Below are positions 36,830 to 46,513 of a stretch of DNA of 58,864 bases, piece by piece. Location of the stretch: NCBI GenBank assembly GCA_031292275.1, contig JARLHL010000080.1, positions 1 to 58,864 of the forward strand. Direction: 5' to 3'. Origin of the DNA: Desulfocapsaceae bacterium (GTDB lineage Bacteria; Desulfobacterota; Desulfobulbia; Desulfobulbales; Desulfocapsaceae). A model generated the notes under the pieces. That model worked only from the letters and a program-made list of their open reading frames with translations, made no database searches and had not been told where the DNA came from. Both the position numbers and the translations under genes were made by a program. Each line of letters opens with the position of its first letter. Position 1 is the stretch's first letter.

Positions 36830-38770
36830 ATGAGTCAGCTGAACGTCAGATTTCTTCCCCACGACAGAACCCTTTCTGTCCCAAAGGGTGAGAGCCTTAT
36901 CCGAGCCGCGATGGCAGCCGGTGTCCATGTCAATGCCTCGTGTGGTGGTGAAGGTGTTTGCGGCAAATGCAGAGTCTTGATAGAGGAAGGGCAGGTCGCA
37001 GACGGGATAAGCGAAAGATTGAGTCGTGCTGATATCGAAAAAGGATACCGCCTTGCCTGTTTGTCGACACTGACCGGTGATACGACAGTTCGAATCCCCG
37101 TTGAATCTTCGATTGATACTACAGCCCTTGCCAGACAGTATACCCCCCGCAGAACTGCTAAAATTCAAATTACGGATATTAATAGTCTCAAGGAGCAGGG
37201 GCTTTTCATTGCCCCGGTTGTGAAAACCTGCCTTGAGCTTCCTCCCCCCACGGCCCAGGATAATTTACCCGATGTCAGCAGGTTGATCCGGGCCCTGAAG
37301 CAGGAAGGAGACTGGCATCGGCTCGAGTTGACCCTTCCGGTGATAAGAAGTCTTCCACGCATACTCAGGGAAAACAATTTTAAAGTCACGGCGACTCTGG
37401 TTAAGGCTGTCAGAAAGAGCGGTATAACGCGCATTATCCATATTCAGCCAGGCGATACAACGGCGGCCAACTATGCCGTGGCCATGGATATCGGCACCAC
37501 CACAATCTTCGGCCAGCTGATGCATCTGGAGACAGGGGAATGTCTGTCCGAGCGTGGAGATTTCAACGGTCAGATAAGTTACGGAGAAGATGTCATCAGC
37601 CGGATCATGTACGCTGAAAAGCCTGGCGGGCTTGAAAAGCTCCAGGAGGTTGTGGTTGCCAGCATCAATAAAATCCTCGCCAGGATGATCTCCCAGGCCA
37701 AGGTGGATCGGGAAAACATCTCGACCATAACTCTGGCCGGGAACACCACGATGACCCAGCTTTTGCTTGGGATAGATCCGCGGTATATTCGCAGAGCCCC
37801 TTATGTGCCGGCATCAACGCATTATCCTCCTTTCATTGCCTCATCCATCGGCATCGATCTCGATGAGCATGCCACTGCCCTGCTTTTCCCGGAAATATCG
37901 AGTTATGTCGGCGGAGATATTGTTGCGGGGGTCATGGGGTCGGGGATGTACCGGAGTGAAGAGCTGGTCCTCTTCCTGGATATCGGCACCAACGCTGAAA
38001 TCGTCATCGGCAATAAGGACTGGCTGGCCTGTACCGCCTGCTCGGCGGGACCCGCCTTTGAGGGCGGCGGGGTCGAATTCGGCATGCGGGCCGCGCAGGG
38101 CGCCATAGAAGATTTTTCCATCGATTCCGTGACATTTGAGCCGATGATCGTCACCGTCGGCAATGTCCGCCCAAAGGGTATATGTGGTTCGGGCCTGATC
38201 ACAATGATTGCGGTGATGTTTGAATCGGGGCTTATCGACAACAGGGGCAAATTCAATCGCAGCCTGGGCACAAAACGAGTCAGGGACAACAATGGGATCT
38301 GGGAGTACGTCATCGCGTGGGCCGATGAAACGCAGATCGGCCGTGACATTGCCCTGACGGAACCGGATATTGATAACCTCATCCGGGCTAAAGGGGCGAT
38401 CTACAGCGGCTGCATGACCCTTTTGGAAGAGGTCGGGCTGTCGGTGGACATGATCGAGCGGATTATCCTTGCCGGCGGCTTCGGCAGTTATATAGATCTT
38501 GAAAAGGCGATGACCATAGGGCTTTTGCCGGAGACTGATCCGGACCGGGTCACCTACATAGGGAATGGTTCTCTTATGGGAGCGAGGATGAGTTCGCTTA
38601 CCAATAAGATACGTCAGGATGTAATCGAGGTGACCAAGAGAATGACCAATTTCGAACTCTCTGAGACTCCATCCTATATGAATAATTATGTGGCCGCGAT
38701 GTTTATTCCCCATACGGAAATTGAAAAATTTCCCCGACTGAAGGAGCGGATGAACAGAAAGAACAAATAA
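36830..38770 (+). CDS. acsV: Corrinoid protein reductive activator (AcsV/RACE)
   Basis: The 646-residue protein has an N-terminal [2Fe-2S] ferredoxin domain with ligands C38, C44, C47 and C77 (NASCGGEGVCGKCRV...RLACLST), a linker, and an ASKHA-type ATPase domain of the DUF4445 family: MDIGTTTIFGQL near residue 222, TLAGNTTMTQLLLG, VLFLDIGTNAEIVIG, ACSAGPAFEGGGVEFGMRA and ILAGGFGSYI. This is the architecture of reductive activators that use ATP to return accidentally oxidised Co(II) corrinoid to Co(I); the substrate here should be AcsC/AcsD. AGGA lies eight bases before the ATG. It is the first gene of the acs operon, 223 bases before acsD. Confidence 0.92.
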   Translation: MSQLNVRFLPHDRTLSVPKGESLIRAAMAAGVHVNASCGGEGVCGKCRVLIEEGQVADGISERLSRADIEKGYRLACLSTLTGDTTVRIPVESSIDTTALARQYTPRRTAKIQITDINSLKEQGLFIAPVVKTCLELPPPTAQDNLPDVSRLIRALKQEGDWHRLELTLPVIRSLPRILRENNFKVTATLVKAVRKSGITRIIHIQPGDTTAANYAVAMDIGTTTIFGQLMHLETGECLSERGDFNGQISYGEDVISRIMYAEKPGGLEKLQEVVVASINKILARMISQAKVDRENISTITLAGNTTMTQLLLGIDPRYIRRAPYVPASTHYPPFIASSIGIDLDEHATALLFPEISSYVGGDIVAGVMGSGMYRSEELVLFLDIGTNAEIVIGNKDWLACTACSAGPAFEGGGVEFGMRAAQGAIEDFSIDSVTFEPMIVTVGNVRPKGICGSGLITMIAVMFESGLIDNRGKFNRSLGTKRVRDNNGIWEYVIAWADETQIGRDIALTEPDIDNLIRAKGAIYSGCMTLLEEVGLSVDMIERIILAGGFGSYIDLEKAMTIGLLPETDPDRVTYIGNGSLMGARMSSLTNKIRQDVIEVTKRMTNFELSETPSYMNNYVAAMFIPHTEIEKFPRLKERMNRKNK

Positions 38771-38993
38771 TCTTTCATAAGGCTGGCCCTGGAATTGTGA
38801 GATATGCCTTCCCTTGTGGGGAGCGCAGTGAATTATAAGGATGCTGAACGTATGAGCGACGACGTCTGTTAAGCGATATGTTTTGGAATCGTTATGAAAA
38901 GGGGAGGTTGAGCTGCTGACCTGTGTGTAGGGACTCAGGCGGTCCGGCAAAAGACCTTCAGGAGACTAATTTTTCACATGTAAGGAGGCTAAC

Positions 38994-40544
38994 GTGGGAT
39001 TTGAAATTAAGAGGGAATCCTATTCTGGCGGCATCAAAGAAATTTCCATTGGAAAGGGATCTTCTGCCATCAAGATTGGCGGAGAAACCTGTTATCCCTT
39101 CTATACTTTCGAAGGGAGCATGCCCAATAAGCCGGTTATCGCAATGGAAATTTGGGATATCGTTCCCGAAGATTGGCCTGAGCCGGTATCCGTGCAATTC
39201 AAGGATGTATTTGCAGATCCGGCCGCTTGGGCCAAAAAATGTGTCACCGATTTCGGTGCAGAGGCAATTGTCCTGCAGCTGAAAAGCGTCGATCCCAACG
39301 ATAAGGATGCCAGTCCGGAATCCGCTGCCGCCACAGTAAAGAAGGTCATGGGGGCAATCAGTGTGCCCCTGATCGTATGGGGATGCGCAAACCCGGCCAA
39401 GGATGAGGCGGTCTTCAAGGCGGTTGCCGAGGCCTGTCAGGGGGAGAATCTTGTCATTGGTCCCGTTGAAGAGAAGAACTACAAGGGGATCGGCGCGGCG
39501 GCAATGGGCTATGGCCATTCCGTCATCTCCTCTTCTCCCATCGACGTCAATCTGGCCAAACAGATCAATATACTTCTCGAAAATCTGGGCATGCCCATGG
39601 ACAGGGTCATAGTTGATCCGACCACCGGCGGTCTCGGCTATGGATTGGAATATTCCTATTCGGTCATGGAGCGACTGACCATGGCCGCGCTGACCCAGGG
39701 AGATGATAAGCTGCAGTATCCGATGGTCAACAACCTCGGCAATGAGGTCTGGAAATGCAAGGAGGCCAGACAGAAGGTCGAGGATGCCCCGCTTCTTGGC
39801 GATCCGGAAAGACGGGGGGTCTTGATGGAGGCCATTGGTGCCGTAGCCTATCTGCTGAGCGGTTCCAACCTCCTTATCATGCGTCATCCCGAGGCAATCC
39901 GACTGGCAAAGGCCTTTATTGCAACCCTTGCCGAAGGCGGTTCCGCAAAAGATGTAGCTCCGATCGCCAAAAAGATGGCGGATGTGAAGATTGACTTTGC
40001 CGCCCTTGCCCCGGCCCTTGACCTGAGCATCGAAGAAGAGAAAAAGAAGGCGGCCCCAGCCGCGGCCAAGAAGGCAGCCCCCGCAGCCGCGGCTAAAGCC
40101 GCTCCAGCAGCAGCCGCTCCGGCCAAGGCTCCTGCTGCCGCCGCTGTAAAGGCCGAAGCCCCCGCCGTAGACCCTGCCGCCGCAGCAGCAGCCAAGGCTG
40201 CGGATGAAGCAAAGGCAAAGGCCGATTCGGATGCCAAGGCCGCCGCAGAGGCTAAAGCCAAAGAGGCAGCAGCAGCCAAGGCCAAGGCCGATGCTGAGGT
40301 CAAAGCCGTTGCTGATGCACAAGCCAAGGCGGATGCCGATGCTAAAGCAGCCGCCGATGTCAAGAATCAGCGTGAGGCTGAAGAGAAGGCCATCAGGGAG
40401 CAGAGGGCCAGAGAGCGTCAGGGGGCGTCTGTCCACGTCGCCGTGGCAACGGTAGTTACCATGACCGCCGCCGCCATCCAGATGACGGAACAGGAAAAGA
40501 TTATCGCGTCATTGAACAGATTCCATAAAAGACATGTCAGCTGA
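38994..40544 (+). CDS. acsD: Corrinoid/iron-sulfur protein small subunit with unusual Ala/Lys-rich C-terminal tail
   Basis: Residues 1-346 match AcsD/CdhD, the TIM-barrel small subunit of the corrinoid protein that holds cobalamin together with AcsC: YPFYTFEGSMPNKPVIAMEI, PLIVWGCANPAKDE, VIVDPTTGGLGYGLEYSYSVMERLT and LMEAIGAVAYLLSGSNLLIMRHPEA. The Moorella protein has about 320 residues. Here a tail of roughly 170 residues follows: an Ala/Pro/Lys-rich part (347-400), an Ala/Lys/Asp/Glu-rich part like TolA helices (about 400-475) and a terminal hydrophobic-then-basic segment ending NRFHKRHVS. Translation starts at GTG with AGGAGG upstream. The tail may tether partners of the complex; its role is unknown. 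Confidence 0.9.
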   Translation: MGFEIKRESYSGGIKEISIGKGSSAIKIGGETCYPFYTFEGSMPNKPVIAMEIWDIVPEDWPEPVSVQFKDVFADPAAWAKKCVTDFGAEAIVLQLKSVDPNDKDASPESAAATVKKVMGAISVPLIVWGCANPAKDEAVFKAVAEACQGENLVIGPVEEKNYKGIGAAAMGYGHSVISSSPIDVNLAKQINILLENLGMPMDRVIVDPTTGGLGYGLEYSYSVMERLTMAALTQGDDKLQYPMVNNLGNEVWKCKEARQKVEDAPLLGDPERRGVLMEAIGAVAYLLSGSNLLIMRHPEAIRLAKAFIATLAEGGSAKDVAPIAKKMADVKIDFAALAPALDLSIEEEKKKAAPAAAKKAAPAAAAKAAPAAAAPAKAPAAAAVKAEAPAVDPAAAAAAKAADEAKAKADSDAKAAAEAKAKEAAAAKAKADAEVKAVADAQAKADADAKAAADVKNQREAEEKAIREQRARERQGASVHVAVATVVTMTAAAIQMTEQEKIIASLNRFHKRHVS

Positions 40545-40616
40545 AAGTTTTTCTCCGTCGCAGAGAAGTCTATACAGTTGACATTTTTAGTAAATACTTT
40601 GAGGAGGGAACCTCTA

Positions 40617-42650
40617 ATGGCAGAAGAAACAAAAACCAGTGCTGTAAAAGCTCCAAAGTTAGCCGACCCAATGGAAGCTTCCATTGAAGTATCAACACAG
40701 GAAATGATTCGGCGTTCCCACAGGCTGCAGGTTGAAACTGTTTTCGACCGGGCGGTCACCATGAAACCATGCGCCATCGGTATGCAAGGAATTTGTTGTA
40801 AAAACTGTGCCATGGGACCTTGCCGTCTCCCTTTGCCCAAGGAAGGAATTGTCGGCGAGGACACCCGTAAAGGGCTGTGCGGCGCCACTGCTAACACCAT
40901 CGCTTCCAGAAACTTTTCCAGAATGGTTGCAGCCGGAGCCGCTGCCCATTCCGATCATGGCCGTGGCGTAGCCGAGGTCTTCCTGGCCGTTGCCAGAAAA
41001 GAGTCCAAAGACTATACCATCAAAGATCCCGACAAGCTTATCCAGATCGCCCCGTATTTTGATGTTGCCACCACCATTGAAGTTGACGGTAAAACTCAGG
41101 ATAGAAATATCGATGAGATCGCCCTTGGTGTTGCTGAGGCCGCAATCAAAGAGTGGGGAAAAAATGAAGGGAATCTTGCTTATCTGAAAAGAGCCCCTAA
41201 ACCCCTTTATGAAAAGTGGGAAAAGGAAGGCGTACTGCCGCGAAGTATCGACAGGGAAATCGTCGAGATCATGCACAGGACCCATATGGGCGTCGATCAG
41301 GACTATAAGAATCTTACCAAACAGTGTACAAGGGCCTCTCTGGCTGATGGTTGGGGCGGATCCATGATAGCCACCGACCTGCAGGACGTCATGTTCGGTT
41401 CGCCGTCTCCTCTGCAGTCCGAGGCCAATCTCGGCATCATGAAAGCAGATCACGTAAATATCATTGTTCATGGGCATGAGCCGCTGCTCTCCGAGATGAT
41501 CGTCGCTGCTGCTCAGTCCCAGGAAATGATCGACTATGCCAAGGAAAAGGGCGCGAAAGGCATCCAGCTGGGCGGCATCTGCTGTACCGCAAACGAGATC
41601 CTGCAGCGTCACGGCATCCCCACCGCAGGGACCTTCCTGCAGCAGGAACTGGCAATCATAACCGGGGCCTGCGACGCGATGATTGTGGATGTACAGTGTA
41701 TCTTCCAGAACCTGGCCAATGTGGCAAAATGTTTTCACACCAAACTCATTACCACCCATCCCATCGCCAAGATGGAGCAGGACAATGTCATTCATATCCA
41801 GTTTGACGAACACTATGCAATGCAGGATGCCAAACGCATTGTGAAGATGGCTATCGACAATTTCCTGAATCGCGGCGCTGATGTTATGATCCCGCAGCAT
41901 AAAGCAACACAGATTGCCGGATTCGGCGTTGAATCCATCCAGTATCATCTTGGTGGAACATTCCGTGGCAGCTACTATACTTTGAATGATAATATCATTA
42001 ATGGCCGCATACGTGGTATCGCCGGCGTGGTTGGATGCAACAACGCCCGGACCCAGCATAACAGCGAGCATATCACGCTGATCAAAGAGCTGATTAAAAA
42101 CGATGTCATCGTTCTCACGACCGGATGCAGTGCCATCGCCTGCGGCATCCATGGTCTGCTCACTCCCGGAGCCGCTGCAGTACATTGCGGACCGGGACTT
42201 GCCGAGGTCTGCGAGACCGTCGGTATTCCTCCCGTTCTTCATCTCGGTTCCTGTGTCGACAACAGCCGGATCCTGCTGGCAGCCACCGAGGTGGTCAAGG
42301 CGGGCGGGCTCGGTAAGGATATCTGCGACCTCCCGGCTGCAGGAAGCGCACCGGAGTGGATGAGTGAGAAGGCTATCTCCATCGGGCAATACTTTGTCGC
42401 CTCCGGCGTATATACCGTTTTCGGATATCATATGCCTTTGGAGGGGGCCCCGGTCTTCAAGAATCATCTGTACAAAGAGATGGAGGCTATCTATGGCGGC
42501 AAATGGGATTGCGAGGCGGATCCGATCAAGCATGCCCACAAGATGATCGCCCATATTGATAAGAAACGGAAAGAGCTGGGCATCGACAAGGCCCGTGACA
42601 GGGTTCTTATGGATATGGCCGACAGGCAGAAGCTTGAGGCAGAGGCCTAA
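40617..42650 (+). CDS. acsA: Carbon monoxide dehydrogenase catalytic subunit (Ni-Fe-S)
   Basis: The 677-residue protein is a CooS/AcsA-type CODH. Near residue 60 it has the B/D-cluster Cys array GICCKNCAMGPCR. Further on are GIQLGGICCTANEI, GACDAMIVDVQCIFQ, VVGCNNARTQ, TTGCSAIACG and LHLGSCVDNSR, which supply C-cluster ligands. It reduces CO2 to CO, or the reverse, at the Ni-Fe-S C-cluster; as a partner of AcsB, CO travels through an internal tunnel. The start at 40617 follows GGAGGG; an upstream in-frame ATG at 40578 lies before this site. No cooC-type nickel insertion ATPase is in the operon. Confidence 0.95.
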   Translation: MAEETKTSAVKAPKLADPMEASIEVSTQEMIRRSHRLQVETVFDRAVTMKPCAIGMQGICCKNCAMGPCRLPLPKEGIVGEDTRKGLCGATANTIASRNFSRMVAAGAAAHSDHGRGVAEVFLAVARKESKDYTIKDPDKLIQIAPYFDVATTIEVDGKTQDRNIDEIALGVAEAAIKEWGKNEGNLAYLKRAPKPLYEKWEKEGVLPRSIDREIVEIMHRTHMGVDQDYKNLTKQCTRASLADGWGGSMIATDLQDVMFGSPSPLQSEANLGIMKADHVNIIVHGHEPLLSEMIVAAAQSQEMIDYAKEKGAKGIQLGGICCTANEILQRHGIPTAGTFLQQELAIITGACDAMIVDVQCIFQNLANVAKCFHTKLITTHPIAKMEQDNVIHIQFDEHYAMQDAKRIVKMAIDNFLNRGADVMIPQHKATQIAGFGVESIQYHLGGTFRGSYYTLNDNIINGRIRGIAGVVGCNNARTQHNSEHITLIKELIKNDVIVLTTGCSAIACGIHGLLTPGAAAVHCGPGLAEVCETVGIPPVLHLGSCVDNSRILLAATEVVKAGGLGKDICDLPAAGSAPEWMSEKAISIGQYFVASGVYTVFGYHMPLEGAPVFKNHLYKEMEAIYGGKWDCEADPIKHAHKMIAHIDKKRKELGIDKARDRVLMDMADRQKLEAEA

Positions 42651-42701
42651 GAAGAAACTTTCAGAAATTGTATTCATATATCCTCAAAGAAGGAGGAAAG
42701 C

Positions 42702-44915
42702 ATGTCAAGATTAGTAGCGTTCGCAGCGATACAGGGTGGCTACAAAGTTGTATCTCAGGTTGAGGGTGACTACGAAAAAGCCCTCCAGACCTACAATGCC
42801 GACACTAAAATTGGTTTTCCGAATACCGCTTATTTCCTGCCGGTTATCTATTCTCTTACCGGTATGAAGGTCGAGACGCTCGAAGACCTGAAAAAGCCGC
42901 TTGCTTTTGCCCGCGGGCTCCTGCCTCCCCATCTCAAAGGCAGCAACCATCTTCCCTATCTGGGACCTCTGCTGGATGCAGGAATGGCCGGCATCTTCGC
43001 TTACGAAATTAAAGAGGCCCTGCGGATTTTAAATGAGCCGGACTTCTATTTCCCCCATGAAGATCCGGATGTCGAAGCTGGAAAGATCTGGGTAGGCCCG
43101 GCCGATGACACCATTCTCAGAAAGCGCGGTGTTGAGTTTGTTGACGGTTCGGCCCCCGGCTTTGCAGCCATTGTCGGGGCCGCACCCAATGCGGAGATCG
43201 CCAAGATGATCGTCGAGGATTATCAGAAGAAGAGCTTGTATATCTTCTGTGCCGCCAACCATAACGGTAAGACTATCATTCAGCAGTGTCTTGACGCCGG
43301 CATGCAGGTTGGGTGGAATACCCGTATCGTCCCCTTTGGCCCCGATATTTCCTCTGCCGTCTTCGCCTTGGGCTTTGCCAACAGGGCCGCCATGGCCTTT
43401 GGCGGTGTGCAGCCGGGCGATTACAGAAAAATGCTGATGTACAACAAAAACCGTATCTTCGCCTTCGTCAACGCCCTTGGCGATGTCGGCACCGAATGGG
43501 CCGTGGCTGCGGCCGGCGCCGTCAACTGGGGATTCCCGACCCTGGCTGATACCGATATTCCGGAGATTCTGCCCACCGGTATCTGCACCTACGAGCATGT
43601 CGTCGCCAACGTTCCTCATAACGAGATCTGTCAGAAATCCGTTGAGGTTCGCGGTCTTAAGATCAATGTAACGGAGATCAACATCCCCTGCGCCTTTGGT
43701 CCTGCTTTTGAGGGCGAGCGCGTTCGCGGCGGCGATCTCTTCTGTCAGATGGGCGGCGGCAAGACCCAGTGTACCGAGCTTGTCAAGATGGCCGAGATGA
43801 ACGAGATCGAAGACGGCAAGGTTGTCGTTGTCGGCAAAGACATCGGCGACATGAAGGAAGGCGAGACCTTGCCGCTGGGTATCTTCGTACAGATAGGCGG
43901 CCGTGAGTTCCAGCCGGATTTCGAGCCGATCATGGAGCGCCAGATTCATCATCTGATCAACTATATCCAGGGTATCATGCATATCGGTCAGCGTGACATC
44001 TCCTGGGTCCGCGTCAGCAAGGCCGCTATTGAGAAAGGATTCACCCTGAAAGATATCGGCGTTGTTCTTCATGCAAAATTCCATCAGGATTTCAAGAAGA
44101 TTGTCGATAAGGTCCAGGTTACGCTCTTCACCAATAAAGAGGATGTCGACAAGATGACGGCGCGGGCAAGGGATGAGTATCATACCCGCGACGCCCGCGT
44201 CGACAATATGACGGACGAGGATGTGGAAACCTTCTACTCCTGTACCCTCTGCCAGTCGTTCGCACCAAGCCATGTCTGTGCGGTAAGTCCAGAAAGAACA
44301 GGACTGTGCGGCGCCTACAACTGGATGGACTGCAAGGCCTCCTATGAGATCAACCCGACCGGTCCCAATCAGCCGATTGAAAAGGGCAAGGTCCTTGATC
44401 CCAAGCTGGGAAGATTTGAAGGCGTTGATAAGTTTGTCAAATCGGCCTCCAAAGGGGCTGTTGAGACCTACAACTTCTACTCCATGGTTCACGCTCCGAT
44501 GACCACCTGCGGATGCTGCGAGTGTATCGCCGCCATGCTTCCTTCCTGCAATGGCATCATGACGGTCGGCCGTGATTATGCGGGCGATACTCCGTCCGGC
44601 ATGAAGTTCACCACCCTGGCCGGCGTTATGGGTGGCGGCGCTTCATCTCCAGGTTTTGTCGGACACTCCAAGTTTAATATCACCCAGAAAAAATTCATCC
44701 TGGGTGACGGCGGACTCTTGAGGCTGGTCTGGATGCCCAAGATTGTGAAGGATGAGATCCGCGACAGGCTCAATGCCCGGGGCAAAGAGATGGGCGTTGA
44801 TAATTTCGCCGACATGATCGCCGACGAGACCGTAGGGGTTACCGAGGAGGAGATCATGCCCTTCCTCCAGGAGAAGGGGCATCCCGCTCTCAGTATGGAA
44901 CCGATCATCGGCTGA
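42702..44915 (+). CDS. acsB: Acetyl-CoA synthase (CODH/ACS alpha-type subunit)
   Basis: The 737-residue protein is a full-length bacterial AcsB with the N-terminal CODH-contact domain that archaeal CdhC lacks. The A-cluster is complete: four Fe-S ligands at C514, C517, C526 and C536 (C-x2-C-x8-C-x9-C), and the nickel-binding Cys-Gly-Cys at 603-605. These spacings match the Moorella enzyme (506, 509, 518, 528, 595 and 597) with a constant offset of eight. It joins CO, the methyl group from AcsC/D and CoA into acetyl-CoA, or cleaves acetyl-CoA in acetate-oxidising sulfate reducers. AAGGAGG precedes the ATG. The A-cluster and its domain order indicate a functional gene. Confidence 0.96.
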   Translation: MSRLVAFAAIQGGYKVVSQVEGDYEKALQTYNADTKIGFPNTAYFLPVIYSLTGMKVETLEDLKKPLAFARGLLPPHLKGSNHLPYLGPLLDAGMAGIFAYEIKEALRILNEPDFYFPHEDPDVEAGKIWVGPADDTILRKRGVEFVDGSAPGFAAIVGAAPNAEIAKMIVEDYQKKSLYIFCAANHNGKTIIQQCLDAGMQVGWNTRIVPFGPDISSAVFALGFANRAAMAFGGVQPGDYRKMLMYNKNRIFAFVNALGDVGTEWAVAAAGAVNWGFPTLADTDIPEILPTGICTYEHVVANVPHNEICQKSVEVRGLKINVTEINIPCAFGPAFEGERVRGGDLFCQMGGGKTQCTELVKMAEMNEIEDGKVVVVGKDIGDMKEGETLPLGIFVQIGGREFQPDFEPIMERQIHHLINYIQGIMHIGQRDISWVRVSKAAIEKGFTLKDIGVVLHAKFHQDFKKIVDKVQVTLFTNKEDVDKMTARARDEYHTRDARVDNMTDEDVETFYSCTLCQSFAPSHVCAVSPERTGLCGAYNWMDCKASYEINPTGPNQPIEKGKVLDPKLGRFEGVDKFVKSASKGAVETYNFYSMVHAPMTTCGCCECIAAMLPSCNGIMTVGRDYAGDTPSGMKFTTLAGVMGGGASSPGFVGHSKFNITQKKFILGDGGLLRLVWMPKIVKDEIRDRLNARGKEMGVDNFADMIADETVGVTEEEIMPFLQEKGHPALSMEPIIG

Positions 44916-44936
44916 TACATTGATCCAGGGAAGGTG

Positions 44937-44970
44937 AAACGGCTGGGTATGCTCTTATTCCCGGCCGTTT
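44937..44970 (+). other. Stem-loop between acsB and acsC
   Basis: AAACGGCTGGG (44937-44947) pairs with CCCGGCCGTTT (44960-44970) over 11 bp with one G-T type mismatch, loop of 12. No T tract follows, so it is more likely an mRNA processing or stability element than a terminator. Confidence 0.55.
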
Positions 44971-45013
44971 AAGAATTGCACCGCCTTGATATAATAATAA
45001 GGAGACAACAGAA

Positions 45014-46357
45014 ATGGCGTTAACTGGTATTCAAATTTTTAAGCTCCTGCCCAAGACAAACTGCAAGGAGTGCGGTGTTCCCACATGTCTGGCCTTTGCC
45101 ATGAATCTTGCATCTGCAAAGGCCGAGTTGGATTCCTGCCCCTATGTTTCCGATGAGGCCCGGGCCCAGCTTGCTGAGGCATCCGCGCCTCCCATTCGCC
45201 CGGTTTCCATCGGCAAGGGTGTCCGCAAGCGGACAGCCGGCGGTGAAACTGTTCTCTATCGGCATGAAAAAACCTTTTTCAACCCAACCCTTTTTGCCGG
45301 CATCATCACCTCCGATACCAGTGCTGTCGATCTGGAAGCAAAATTGAAGGTGTGGAATGCCATCCAATACGAACGGGTCGGGCTCAACCTCCGTCCTGAA
45401 CTGGCTGCCCTGAAGGATGTGAACGGAGACAAGGCCGCCTTTGCCGCTCTTGCCAAGATCATTGCGGAGAAATCCGAGTTCAATCTCCTTCTGATGAGTG
45501 AGGATGTTGAGGCGATTAAAGCCGCTGTTGCCGTCTGCGGCTTTAAACGGCCGCTGATCTATGCAGCAACTGCAGCCAATGCGGATGCCTACGGCGCCGT
45601 TGCACTGGAGAATGATCTTCCGCTTGCCGTGAAGGCCGAATCCATTGACGGCATTATTGCCCTGACCGATAAGCTTGTTGCTATGGGTGTGAAAGATCTG
45701 GTGATTGATCCCGGCGCCCGGGAACTCAAACAGGCCCTTGCTGATCAGGTTGCCATCCGTCGCTCAGCACTGAAGGATAGCAATCGGTCGGTGGGTTTCC
45801 CGACCATCTCCTTCCCCTGTGAGATGGCGTCAAACCTGGATATGGAGGCGCTCATTGCCGCTCTCTATGTCTCCAAGTACGGCGGTATCGTTGTCATGTC
45901 CGATCTGACGACGGAGGTCATGTTCCCTCTGATGCTTGAGCGGCTGAACATCTACACAGACCCGCAGAGACCGATGACGGTCACTGAAGGAATCTTCGAG
46001 CTGGGCAACCCTAACGAGAACTCTCCGGTGCTGGTGACGACCAATTTTGCCCTTACCTATTTTATTGTCTCCGGCGAGATCGAGGCTAGTAAGGTACCGG
46101 CCTGGCTGCTCATAAAGGATTCCGAGGGCCTGTCGGTTCTCACCGCCTGGGCTGCCGGCAAGTTCGGTGGAGATGATGTGGGCGCATTTATTAAAAAGAG
46201 TGGCATAATGGACAAGGTCAAGCATACCGAGGTCATTATCCCCGGTTATGCTGCCGCGATTGCAGGAGACGTGGAAGAGGAGCTTCCCGGCTGGACCGTC
46301 ACCGTTGGTCCGCGTGAGGCCGCCCATCTTGCCGGATTCCTGAAGGCACGGCAGTAG
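45014..46357 (+). CDS. acsC: Corrinoid/iron-sulfur protein large subunit
   Basis: The 447-residue protein starts with the small [4Fe-4S] domain with ligands C17, C20, C25 and C42 (NCKECGVPTC then LDSCPY), the spacing known for AcsC/CdhE. A TIM-barrel domain and a C-terminal corrinoid-binding domain follow (PAWLLIKDSEGLSVLTAWAAGKFGGD near 370, IPGYAAAIAGDVEEELPGW at the end). With AcsD it carries the methyl group from AcsE to AcsB; the Fe-S cluster supplies reactivating electrons, with AcsV as activator. GGAGA lies before the ATG. Confidence 0.95.
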   Translation: MALTGIQIFKLLPKTNCKECGVPTCLAFAMNLASAKAELDSCPYVSDEARAQLAEASAPPIRPVSIGKGVRKRTAGGETVLYRHEKTFFNPTLFAGIITSDTSAVDLEAKLKVWNAIQYERVGLNLRPELAALKDVNGDKAAFAALAKIIAEKSEFNLLLMSEDVEAIKAAVAVCGFKRPLIYAATAANADAYGAVALENDLPLAVKAESIDGIIALTDKLVAMGVKDLVIDPGARELKQALADQVAIRRSALKDSNRSVGFPTISFPCEMASNLDMEALIAALYVSKYGGIVVMSDLTTEVMFPLMLERLNIYTDPQRPMTVTEGIFELGNPNENSPVLVTTNFALTYFIVSGEIEASKVPAWLLIKDSEGLSVLTAWAAGKFGGDDVGAFIKKSGIMDKVKHTEVIIPGYAAAIAGDVEEELPGWTVTVGPREAAHLAGFLKARQ

Positions 46358-46399
46358 GAGAAGGCCCGGTTTATTTACCGATGGGGAAATGTAAGGATA

Positions 46400-46471
46400 A
46401 ATGCAATGAGAGCGGCGGGATATCGAAAATTACGGATTGATATTCCGCCGCCTGACCGTACTGATTGCATT
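46400..46471 (+). other. Nested stem-loop between acsC and acsE
   Basis: GCGGCGGGATATC (46412-46424) pairs with 46439-46451 over 13 bp with one wobble and a 14-base loop. An outer pair AATGCAAT (46400-46407) / ATTGCATT (46464-46471) encloses it. No T tract follows. This second intercistronic stem-loop could set the relative level of acsE. Confidence 0.6.
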
Positions 46472-46513
46472 GCGTGGTTTTAATAACCTGAACAGAGGAA
46501 AGGAGAAACAGAT

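Noticed and set aside
40578-40606. TTGACA before acsA as an internal promoter
   Set aside because: No -10 box at 16-18 bases; the fitting position is occupied by the ribosome binding site.
38958-44492. Long antisense frames over acsD (38958-40436), acsA (40692-42677) and acsB (43029-44492)
   Set aside because: All mirror conserved acs genes whose catalytic residues are intact; the Gly/Cys/Leu-rich product opposite the acsD tail is simply its complement.
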